A stretch of DNA of 64,000 bases, taken from NCBI GenBank assembly GCA_934448295.1, contig CAKSEY010000017.1, positions 1 through 64,000 on the forward strand. Direction: 5' to 3'. Of the stretch, positions 57,448 through 64,000 are shown piece after piece. Under the pieces are notes generated by a model, which saw only the letters and a list, made by a program, of their open reading frames with translations, did not search any database and had not been told where the DNA came from. Made by a program: the position numbers and the translations under genes. How positions within the stretch are numbered: the first letter of the stretch is position 1; each line of letters begins with the position of its first letter. The stretch is from an uncultured Oscillospiraceae bacterium (GTDB taxonomy: Bacteria; Bacillota; Clostridia; Oscillospirales; Ruminococcaceae).

Positions 57448-60400
57448 CTATATTCCCGAAGATATCATCCTTACCACCGCCCCGGCTATCTGGTCGGCGG
57501 TCTGGCTGACTGCGTTCATAACCACATTTACGCTGTTATTGTTCACCGTGCTTGATGTGGAAGCCACCTGCGAAGCCTCCGCGCCGACCGCGCCGAACAC
57601 CACCGAAGCAACGGAAAGAATGCTTTTCAGCTCGGCGGTGCCGTTCTCGTAGATATCCTGCGTCATGGTGTAGACGGTTTTCAGCTCGTCCTTAAGGTCC
57701 TCGTGCTCGCGCTGCCACTGGGTCTCCGCCTTTTCGTCGTACAGCTCCTGCTTCTTCTTTTCAAGCTGGGAGCGGCTGTAATCGTCAAGCCGGTCGTATT
57801 CAAGCTGGCGGTCAATATCGGCTATCTTCTTGTCGATGTCCTCGTCCTCGCGGTCGCGGCTGTGCTGCTTCATTTCATCGTTGATGTCAGAAATGGCGCG
57901 GTTGTACTGCTCCGTGATTTTATCAAGTTTTTCCTTGTTCCTCTGTTCCTCAGCCTTCCGGGCTTCCTCGGCCTTCTGCTCCTGATATTTGTGTATTGCC
58001 AGGGTCGCGCTGCGCCATTCCTCGGACGATTCGTCAAGATACCTGTCCCGGAGCCTTGCAAGGTTGCCGTAATATTCCTCCTCGGTGATATAGCCCATAT
58101 CCAGCCGCCATTTGAGGTATTCCTTTTCGCTCTGGTATTTCTCCAGCTTTTCGGCTTCTCCGTCCGCCTCGGCCTTTTGGGTCTCCTGGGCTTTCCTTTC
58201 CTGGTACTGATGTATCTCCAGGGTGGCGCTGCGCCATTTGTCCGAGGATTCGTCAAGGTATTTGTCCCGCAGAACCGCAAGCTGTTCGTAATATTCATCC
58301 TCTTCAACGTACCCCATATCCAGCCGCCATTTCAGGTACTTCTTTTCGGAATCGTACTTCTCCTCGTTCGGGTCCTTGCCGCTGCCGGAACCCGACTTTC
58401 CGGAGGTTTCCTTGTTTCGCCCCTTGTAAATCTCAGAGGCTGTGGAGCGCCATTTTGCCGGGTCGCTGTCTTTCTGGAGCTTGTCGTTGTATTCTTCTAT
58501 ACGGTCGTAATATTCGGACTCCTCTATCTGCTCCGTGTCCAGAAGGTACTTGTAATATGCCTTTACGGAATCAAAATCTGTCCAGTCGATTCCGGTTGCG
58601 AGTTTCTTTGCTTCATCAGCCTGCTTTTTCTTGTCGGCGTACTCTGCGCCTATCCATGCGCCCGGGGTAAATACTCCGTCACCGTCTGCTCCGGGATCGG
58701 ATTCGTCTTTATCATCACCGCCGTTATTGTAATAGTCTACAATATCCTGAGCGCTTTGGTAGCTGTCGTACATCTCTTTGTTCTCGTTATAGTACGGCAT
58801 TATCTGTTCAAGAATAAGGCGGGCTGCTTTTTCATTTTCGTGGTCTCCGGCGGCAGCGTATGCGTCTGCGTCGTCCTGGAGCTTTTGCGCAATGTCACGA
58901 GAAACCTCATAGCGCTTCTGGTACGTAGTACCTCTGGTAAAATAGAACTCCGTGCCTTCGCCCATACCGGTTTCTGCTATACCATTACCGAGATAATCCG
59001 CCATATAGCCGGTGAACTTTTTCAAGGCGTCGCTGTCTTCAATACCGTCTTGGTATTTATCAACAATAAATGAGCTTTCCTGCTGTTCGGCAAGCTTGAT
59101 GGTGCTCATGGAAGAACGCGCCTGAATTATAGCGTCCTGCGACTTTTTATCAATGAGCTTGTCAAGTATCTGTATCTGGTCGCTGTATTTGCCGTTGATA
59201 AGGTCTATCTTTTCGGCTTCGGCATCGTATGTATCAATTAGCGTGTCCTGAATGGATTTCAGGCGCTGCTTGGCTTCCTCCGTGTCGTCGGCAGCGTCCT
59301 TGATGTTCCTGTATTCGTCCACAAGATCCTTGACTTCCCTGGCCGCCTTGTCGGACTGCTTTGCTGTTTCATTGAGCTCCTTCGCCTTGTTGTTCAGCTC
59401 TTCAATGCTTTCCGTTGCATTCCCAGTTGCCGCAGTAAACGAGATAATACCCACTACCAGCGCACTTATTGCCGACAGCACGGCAAGATACGGATTAGCG
59501 GCGGCAACAGTATTGTTGGCTGCCTGTGCCACTGTCAGCGCTTCCACGGCCGTTTTTGCGGTCGTAGTAGCAGTAACCACTGCACGTATAGAGGTCGCAA
59601 GGGCTGTTATGGTTCTGCTCACTGCCATCGCAGCCTTAAATGTGACCATAGAGGCTACTACGCCAATGATCACGTTACGGTATTCCACCAGGGAAGATAT
59701 CAGATTTGCAAGGTTCTCAATAGCTGTCGGGGGGTCTTTTCTCGCAAAATTTGCGAGCTGGTCAGCGGCACCGCCTACAGCCCTAGCTATACGATCAAAG
59801 GTCTGGTCGAATTCTCCGGCGTCAATGCGATTTGTAATATCCGAAAACACGTTAGTAAATTCGTCGATTTTGCTCCTGAGCTGATCTCCGAATTTATCAT
59901 ACACCGCAAGCCCCAGCCCCTCCAACGCAGACTGCATGATTATTACTGCACCGGCGGCATTGTTCTGCATGGTGTCCGCCATATTTGCAGATGAGCCGTC
60001 GCACTTCTCAATAGCCGTGCGGAGCTTGTCCACATCGTCCGCGCCGGAATTCATCAGCGCAAGGAGCCCGGTCATCGCGTACTTTCCGGCAATGCTTTCC
60101 GCAGCGTTTGAGCGCTCCGACTGGGAGAGCTGCGCGAACGCCGCGCGCATATCCGTCAGGATATCGGTGAGAGAACGCATGGTGCCATCAGCGTTGCTGG
60201 TCTGTATCGTGACTTCTCCGAGGCTATCGCCGGTTATCTTGATATCGTCAGAGAGCTTCGTGAACAGCGTACGGAGCGCGGTTCCCGCCATGCTGGACTT
60301 GATACCGGAATTTGCCATAAGCCCGATAGCTTCCGCAACGTCCTCAATGGAGAACCCGAGCGCTCCCGCGATAGGCGCGCAGTACTGGAACGTCTCGCCC

Positions 60401-61248
60401 ATCATCGCAACGTTGGTGTTCGCGTTCGCAGAAGCCGCCGCGAGCACGTCCGAGAAATGGCCTACGTCTTCCGCTTTCAGCCCGAACGCCGTGATAGCGT
60501 CGGTGACGATATCCGATACCTGCGCCAGATCTCCTCCGGAAGCCGCCGCAAGGCTCATAACGCCGTCAATGCCGGAAAGCATCTGTTCAGCGTTCCAGCC
60601 TGCCATTGCCATATAATTCATAGCCTGCGCGGTTTCCGTCGCGGTGAATTTTGTGGAGGCTCCCAGCTCCTTTGCCTTTGCGGTGAGCTGGTCGAGCTCG
60701 GAAGCGGTCGCGCCGGAAATAGCCGCCACCTGCGACATTCCCGCCTCGAAGGACGAGCCTACATTATAGCAGTATTCTGCCGCCGATTTCAGCGAGGAAG
60801 TCAGCTTGCTCACCGCCGCCTGTATCGCGGAAGACCACAGATTTGCTTTCAGCACGTCCCCCATATTCGCGGCGGCGGACTGTACCTGCTGCGCGGCGCT
60901 CTGCTGGTTCTGGAGTTCTCGGTTGGTGCTGTTTATCTGGCTGCGGAGCTCCTGCTCTGCGGTGCGCATGGTGCCGAGCTGCGAGGTAGTCCGGGCGATA
61001 TTATCCCGGAGCTGCTGCATTCTGTTCCGCTGTTCGTTTGTGGCAGTAGCGCCGTTCTGTGTTTCCTTGCGGAGGTTCTGGAGTTCCTTCTGGTACTCCT
61101 TCATCTCGGAGTTCGCCTGCTTTACCGCCTGTTTGGTCTGCTCCATGCTGGTGTTCAGCTCTGTGAGCTTCTGCTTCAGCGCGTTGGTTCCCGTGCTGAA
61201 CCCCGCCGTGGAAGCCGAAAACCGCGCCGTTAAATCTCTGTCTGCCAT
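57448..61248 (-). CDS. Phage tail tape measure protein
   Basis: About 1266 residues. An N-terminal coiled-coil (about 1-140), a TP901-1 type tape measure domain (about 170-400) with MSQVAAISGATASELDQLTA, MAMAGWNAEQMLSGID, then membrane-like helices around 570-660, and a very long coiled-coil region with three tandem repeats. The length would set the tail length. The start is the ATG at 61248 with AGGAGG upstream. The longer frame has 15 more residues and no site. No major tail protein or assembly chaperone gene precedes it. Confidence 0.9.
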   Translation of the reverse strand: MADRDLTARFSASTAGFSTGTNALKQKLTELNTSMEQTKQAVKQANSEMKEYQKELQNLRKETQNGATATNEQRNRMQQLRDNIARTTSQLGTMRTAEQELRSQINSTNRELQNQQSAAQQVQSAAANMGDVLKANLWSSAIQAAVSKLTSSLKSAAEYCYNVGSSFEAGMSQVAAISGATASELDQLTAKAKELGASTKFTATETAQAMNYMAMAGWNAEQMLSGIDGVMSLAAASGGDLAQVSDIVTDAITAFGLKAEDVGHFSDVLAAASANANTNVAMMGETFQYCAPIAGALGFSIEDVAEAIGLMANSGIKSSMAGTALRTLFTKLSDDIKITGDSLGEVTIQTSNADGTMRSLTDILTDMRAAFAQLSQSERSNAAESIAGKYAMTGLLALMNSGADDVDKLRTAIEKCDGSSANMADTMQNNAAGAVIIMQSALEGLGLAVYDKFGDQLRSKIDEFTNVFSDITNRIDAGEFDQTFDRIARAVGGAADQLANFARKDPPTAIENLANLISSLVEYRNVIIGVVASMVTFKAAMAVSRTITALATSIRAVVTATTTAKTAVEALTVAQAANNTVAAANPYLAVLSAISALVVGIISFTAATGNATESIEELNNKAKELNETAKQSDKAAREVKDLVDEYRNIKDAADDTEEAKQRLKSIQDTLIDTYDAEAEKIDLINGKYSDQIQILDKLIDKKSQDAIIQARSSMSTIKLAEQQESSFIVDKYQDGIEDSDALKKFTGYMADYLGNGIAETGMGEGTEFYFTRGTTYQKRYEVSRDIAQKLQDDADAYAAAGDHENEKAARLILEQIMPYYNENKEMYDSYQSAQDIVDYYNNGGDDKDESDPGADGDGVFTPGAWIGAEYADKKKQADEAKKLATGIDWTDFDSVKAYYKYLLDTEQIEESEYYDRIEEYNDKLQKDSDPAKWRSTASEIYKGRNKETSGKSGSGSGKDPNEEKYDSEKKYLKWRLDMGYVEEDEYYEQLAVLRDKYLDESSDKWRSATLEIHQYQERKAQETQKAEADGEAEKLEKYQSEKEYLKWRLDMGYITEEEYYGNLARLRDRYLDESSEEWRSATLAIHKYQEQKAEEARKAEEQRNKEKLDKITEQYNRAISDINDEMKQHSRDREDEDIDKKIADIDRQLEYDRLDDYSRSQLEKKKQELYDEKAETQWQREHEDLKDELKTVYTMTQDIYENGTAELKSILSVASVVFGAVGAEASQVASTSSTVNNNSVNVVMNAVSQTADQIAGAVVRMISSGI
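57975..58565 (-). repeat. Three tandem repeats in the tape measure gene
   Basis: Units of about 70 residues: the first is degenerate (YYKYLLDTEQIEESEYYDRI), the other two are close (KYLKWRLDMGYVEEDEYYEQ and EYLKWRLDMGYITEEEYYGN). Each ends in a WRSAT motif. The nucleotide sequence is also close between the second and third, so the duplication is recent. This would change the tail length in steps. Confidence 0.8.
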
Positions 61249-61270
61249 CGTTCCTCCTGATTTTGGGTAT

Positions 61271-61298
61271 AAAAAACCACGCTGATCTCTCAACGTGG
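61271..61298 (-). terminator. Terminator between the antirepressor and tape measure genes
   Basis: CCACG (61277-61281) pairs with CGTGG (61294-61298), followed on the minus strand by TTTTTT. Only 22 bp separate it from the tape measure start, with no room for a promoter, so read-through or antitermination would be needed. Confidence 0.6.
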
Positions 61299-61319
61299 CG
61301 ATTTATTAAGTTTGTGGGT

Positions 61320-62390
61320 TCATTTTACAGGTGCTTTACCCTTTTCATAGAATTTTATTTCTCCTGTCAAAAAGGCATTGTGAGTGGTTACAACCTCGCT
61401 TATCCCATGTCGGTTAAGCACTTTCAGCGTACAAAGATAACTTTCGTTAGGATCTTCGTCATTTAAAATTTCAGCTTTGATCAAGCATCTGTCGCCGCCG
61501 TTTATTTCGGCTATTACTGTGCTTACCGCCAATGGAATAAAGAACTTTTTGGCAACTGATACCGGCAGACAATTTTGCCCGTTAACAAATATGCCATATT
61601 CCTCGACCAGCTTGTCAACGTCAGCCTGTTTGTAAACTCCCAGACTTCTGTACTTCTCAAAAATGTCGCCGTGCTCCCTGAGCTTCTGGTCAAGTGAGAT
61701 CTCCACCGAACCCGAGGATTTCTCAGGAAGCGCCGGAGTTTTGCTCTCTATGAACAGCTTTTTAATATCCACATCTGTTTTATAAGCTTTCATGAGCTTC
61801 TTAAAGCCGCTCTGTGTAACTATAATTACCGCCGAAGCCATCTTGCTGAAGCTGGGATTTTCAGCCTTGAATGCTCTGAGAGCCGACCCGCCAAGAACGA
61901 AGAAATCCTTGCTTTCTTTGCAGTGGCTCTTGATAAAGTAGCCATATGTACTTTTGGAAGAACCGAGGAAATGGGCAACGTCATTGGCAGTTACTACCGG
62001 TTCGCCGTGCCAAGTCTTGGGGAAGAAATAATATTCATCGGTTTCAAGTGTAAGCTGTTCCGGTTCTGAGGCTTTCTTGCCGTGAACGGCATTCGGAACA
62101 ACGTCCTCAAACACCCACTTCTCGAACCTGATAGCGTCCGGGAGCTTGCTATGGCAGATAAGGCGGTATACATCGCACTCGGGAATGAAGTTCATTGTCT
62201 GCGTTCTACCATATATCGTGGGATGGCGTTTTACCACCCCTCTACAATGTGCTTTTGTCGCGTTTATTGTGTCCTTATAGCCTAGAGCCTTTGCGATATC
62301 AGTGGCACAGAAAAGAACTATTCCGTTCTCCTCAATGCACCTTACCGTACCGAACTGATTGTCTGTCTTTGTGATGATTCCGTTATTCAT
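61320..62390 (-). CDS. BRO-type phage antirepressor
   Basis: A 356-residue protein. The N-terminal BRO-N domain has GIVLFCATDIAKALGYKDTI, PECDVYRLICHSKLPDAIRF, EKWVFEDVVPNAV. A second DNA-binding-like part (ORF6N type) follows with TANDVAHFLGSSKSTYGYFI. The C-terminal region is of unknown type. Such proteins counter the phage repressor. It has GAAAGG 8 nt upstream of the start. A plus-strand RNA starts about 55 bp upstream of it. Confidence 0.85.
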   Translation of the reverse strand: MNNGIITKTDNQFGTVRCIEENGIVLFCATDIAKALGYKDTINATKAHCRGVVKRHPTIYGRTQTMNFIPECDVYRLICHSKLPDAIRFEKWVFEDVVPNAVHGKKASEPEQLTLETDEYYFFPKTWHGEPVVTANDVAHFLGSSKSTYGYFIKSHCKESKDFFVLGGSALRAFKAENPSFSKMASAVIIVTQSGFKKLMKAYKTDVDIKKLFIESKTPALPEKSSGSVEISLDQKLREHGDIFEKYRSLGVYKQADVDKLVEEYGIFVNGQNCLPVSVAKKFFIPLAVSTVIAEINGGDRCLIKAEILNDEDPNESYLCTLKVLNRHGISEVVTTHNAFLTGEIKFYEKGKAPVK

Positions 62391-62410
62391 GATAATTTCC
62401 TTTCATACAC

Positions 62411-62439
62411 TTGACAGGAACGCCGTTCTGATGTATAAT
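62411..62439 (+). promoter_or_regulatory. Promoter of a small antisense RNA, with operator
   Basis: TTGACA (62411-62416), 17-bp spacer, TATAAT (62434-62439), a full consensus. The spacer holds an 11-bp palindrome GAACGCCGTTC (62418-62428). A 12-bp inverted copy of GACAGGAACGCC lies at 62453-62464 with one mismatch. These look like regulator sites. Confidence 0.85.
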
Positions 62440-62446
62440 AGATTTC

Positions 62447-62526
62447 AGATTGGGCATTCCTGTCCTTTCAAAACACGTAACGGTAACGCTTTACTTCCTA
62501 CGGTGCGGCGTTGCCGTTATTTTTTT
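62447..62526 (+). ncRNA. Antisense small RNA between the RHH gene and the antirepressor gene
   Basis: About 80 nt, from near 62447 to the T-run after the stem 62479-62489 with 62508-62518 (11-bp perfect stem with one wobble). No reading frame of note. It is complementary to the RHH gene end and the region between the RHH and antirepressor genes. Its CCTTTC stretch (62464-62469) is complementary to GAAAGG in the antirepressor ribosome site, so it could also act on that site. Confidence 0.7.
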
Positions 62527-62690
62527 AGTTTTTCGTAGACTTCCTTTATGCCCTGCCGAATGATCTCAGCTTTAGTTAAGCCGGTTTTTTCGGAACAATA
62601 TTCTAGGCGCTTAATATCTTCTTCTGAAAGCCGTATTCTAGTGCTTAGCGTTTTAGGGTCGTCTGTCGGTCTACCTGTTCTTGGGGACAT
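62517..62690 (-). CDS. Ribbon-helix-helix transcriptional regulator
   Basis: A 57-residue RHH protein, TLSTRIRLSEEDIKRLEYCS, EKTGLTKAEIIRQGIKEVYE, a typical CopG/Arc-like fold with a short basic start (MSPRTGRP). The start at 62690 has GAGGTG upstream. A longer frame has 38 more residues but crosses the promoter. It likely represses itself through the operator at 62712-62737. It precedes the antirepressor gene on the same strand. Confidence 0.85.
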   Translation of the reverse strand: MSPRTGRPTDDPKTLSTRIRLSEEDIKRLEYCSEKTGLTKAEIIRQGIKEVYEKLKK

Positions 62691-62711
62691 TAGCTTCACC
62701 TCTTTTCCGTG

Positions 62712-62749
62712 TCCACATATATCATAACATAAGTGGATACAAAAGTCAA
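62712..62749 (-). promoter_or_regulatory. Promoter and operator of the RHH gene
   Basis: On the minus strand: TTGACT (62744-62749), 17-bp spacer, TATGAT (62721-62726). An inverted repeat TCCAC-N16-GTGGA (62712-62737) spans the -10, as expected for autorepression. Confidence 0.82.
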
Positions 62750-62780
62750 GAGGTTTCACACAATTTGTATATTTGCACAG

Positions 62781-62811
62781 AAAAAGCACCTTGTTTTTGT
62801 GCAAGGTGCTT
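62781..62811 (-). terminator. Terminator of the lipoprotein gene
   Basis: A perfect 10-bp stem (62784-62793 with 62802-62811), then TTTTTC on the minus strand. Confidence 0.88.
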
Positions 62812-62819
62812 AAACTATA

Positions 62820-63737
62820 TTAATCCATTAAACTTGGTAGAATATACAGATCATCGACATATGTTCCCATTTGGTTTGCTACAATCTGGCTGTCGGCAAT
62901 CTTTTGGATAGTGTCACCAGATAATGAAAAGCTGATTACTTTTTGTTCAGAACCATCTGCCATATCCGCAACAGCCCAGTAATCTATATGCGAAAACCGG
63001 GTTCCACCCTGTTTCTTGATGATATCCTCAATATTATAATAGTTCTGGTCTATTGTTGCCTTATTACTATAACTTGGCTCAATCTTTGCTTTTATTGTAA
63101 GATTATCGCCAATGGCTTTCTTTTCAAGAAGTGTCCCGTGAAGCAATGTCACAGAATAGGATCCATCAGAGGAAGATGAAACAGAACTGTCAAAAAGGAA
63201 CTTTTCACATTCTGCCAGTCCGTTGACCTGCTTTTCAGCGTTTGAGTCATTGGTAAAGTAATTCACTTCCTGAATATGAGCAAGGCTTGAAGCATAAAAG
63301 AAACGTTCACCGCGCGTGTACATAAGCTGATAGAGGGTATTGCTGCCGTTCATATCCCAGCAAAATTCAGCAGTTATTATATCACCCTCATCAGACGAAA
63401 CGGTTAATGTTCCCTCGGGGTTTGTTATCTCGACTGTATAGTCAATGTCCTGAACGTCTTGCTTTGCCTTGTTGAATGTCAGTGTGTCCATTCCGTTGCA
63501 GAACGGCTTAAATACATCTGCATATAAACCCGGAACAGAAACGGGATCATCTTCAATTTTCTCGACTTCAACCGACTTGCTGACTTCCTGCGTATCTGTC
63601 TGCGAATAATTACTTACCTCTGCTTCAGAGCTAATAAAGCCAGTCTCAGAAGTAAACTGCGAATACGGCTGAGCGGAGCCGCACCCCGTAGCCATCAAAA
63701 CAGCCGCTAGAACCGCAATAATTCTTAATCTTTTCAT
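62820..63737 (-). CDS. Lipoprotein in the phage block
   Basis: A 305-residue lipoprotein. The signal peptide (MKRLRIIAVLAAVLMATGC) ends in a lipobox with MATGC. A Ser/Glu/Thr-rich linker leads to a beta-rich domain (TLTFNKAKQDVQDIDYTVEI, then DIITAEFCWDMNGSNTLYQL). No family is recognised. The start at 63737 follows GGAGG by 5 nt. It is AT-rich relative to the chromosome. It may be a moron gene changing the cell surface of the host. Confidence 0.75.
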   Translation of the reverse strand: MKRLRIIAVLAAVLMATGCGSAQPYSQFTSETGFISSEAEVSNYSQTDTQEVSKSVEVEKIEDDPVSVPGLYADVFKPFCNGMDTLTFNKAKQDVQDIDYTVEITNPEGTLTVSSDEGDIITAEFCWDMNGSNTLYQLMYTRGERFFYASSLAHIQEVNYFTNDSNAEKQVNGLAECEKFLFDSSVSSSSDGSYSVTLLHGTLLEKKAIGDNLTIKAKIEPSYSNKATIDQNYYNIEDIIKKQGGTRFSHIDYWAVADMADGSEQKVISFSLSGDTIQKIADSQIVANQMGTYVDDLYILPSLMD

Positions 63738-63767
63738 ATGTACCTCCAAAAATATATTATCCGGGAA

Positions 63768-64000
63768 TTATCTCCCGAGATATTTCCGTTTTAATTCCGT
63801 GTACTCAACCAAGCTCATAACCTTTATCGGATATCCAGCCTTAATAAGTTCCCGGGCTTTCCCGGCGTTTACGGAACTGCCGTCCAGCCAGTCAGGGTCA
63901 AGCGCAATAACATAATCCGTATCAGGTTTTACGTTCGTTTTCACGATACCGCCCAAGTCAACGATATTCTGAATTTCCTTACCCGTGCCCCTGCCAAAGA
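63768..64000 (-). CDS. C-terminal BRCT domain of a protein running off the window edge
   Basis: The frame is open to the right edge and continues beyond it, reading FGRGTGKEIQNIVDLGGIVK, then TDYVIALDPDWLDGSSVNAG and KARELIKAGYPIKVMSLVEY. This is a BRCT domain in full, as found at the ends of DNA ligases or DNA polymerase III epsilon-like exonucleases. A TTG at 63956 could be a start, but the homology extends upstream of it, so the true start lies outside the window. BRCT proteins of this kind are common on phage and plasmid DNA. Confidence 0.75.
   Translation of the reverse strand, partial: FGRGTGKEIQNIVDLGGIVKTNVKPDTDYVIALDPDWLDGSSVNAGKARELIKAGYPIKVMSLVEYTELKRKYLGR

Noticed and set aside
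1..64000. CRISPR array, insertion sequence, transposase or rRNA
   Set aside because: No array of direct repeats with spacers, no transposase-like protein and no rRNA sequence was found.

Overview
The window looks like a chromosome segment of an anaerobic, spore-forming Firmicute of the Oscillospiraceae/Ruminococcus type. The evidence is: a complete spoIIA operon (spoIIAA-spoIIAB-sigF) plus spoIIR; HPr kinase/phosphorylase, RapZ and a ROK glucokinase; strong AGGAGG-type ribosome binding sites; many TTGAAA/TTGACA-17-TATAAT promoters; moderately high GC; and an NrdG-like radical SAM protein. No rRNA genes and no CRISPR array were seen. One tRNA is present, tRNA-Gly(CCC).

Layout. 0.2-5.4 kb: an MMPL/RND exporter operon with a divergent TetR-type regulator that is broken by a frameshift; a perfect inverted repeat lies between them. 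5.5-6.6 kb: an ECF sigma factor and its probable membrane anti-sigma partner. 7-8.6 kb: a GGDEF-degenerate/EAL phosphodiesterase. 8.7-13.8 kb: a housekeeping operon GNAT-hisS-rimM-trmD-era-recO, in which trmD carries a fused ASCH domain. 13.9-15 kb: an Lgt-like protein and a small membrane protein. 15.2-23.4 kb: an eight-gene, tightly overlapping operon on the minus strand. It encodes a Ser/Thr kinase, a coiled-coil protein, a zinc-ribbon/FHA protein, an NrdG-like radical SAM protein, a small proline-rich protein, an LRR protein, a Clp-type AAA+ ATPase and a PP2C phosphatase. I do not recognise this set as a described system. 23.6-26 kb: an ion permease and a cytidylate-kinase-like protein behind a structured leader.

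26-36 kb: two alpha/beta hydrolases, a GNAT enzyme, enolase (structured leader), trpS, a hybrid sensor kinase and a LysR/MATE pair. 36.3-40.3 kb: a three-gene operon with its own strong promoter. It encodes a membrane TIR protein with a C-terminal DUF6273-like domain, a DHH/DHHA1 phosphoesterase and a Rossmann-plus-RyR-domain protein. Together they look like a nucleotide-signalling module: TIR would make an NAD-derived signal, RyR would sense it and DHH would remove it. 40.4-46.1 kb: rapZ, murB, a small protein, glucokinase, hprK and a lipoprotein. 46.2-49.1 kb: sporulation genes. 49.1-50.5 kb: a cation:proton antiporter behind a long structured leader.

50.6-64 kb: tRNA-Gly followed by a phage-derived block on the minus strand. 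In transcription order from the right edge it holds a BRCT-domain fragment, a lipoprotein, an RHH regulator, a BRO-type antirepressor, a tape measure protein, a portal protein with an extra C-terminal domain, a small acidic protein, Dit, a Gp37-like tail protein, a tail fibre-like protein, two small membrane proteins and an amidase. No capsid or terminase gene is in view, and the portal gene sits oddly inside the tail module. This suggests a degraded prophage or a tail-like particle, possibly with a toxin/immunity pair. A plus-strand small RNA with its own promoter and terminator lies antisense between the RHH gene and the antirepressor gene, recalling antisense control of phage antirepressors.
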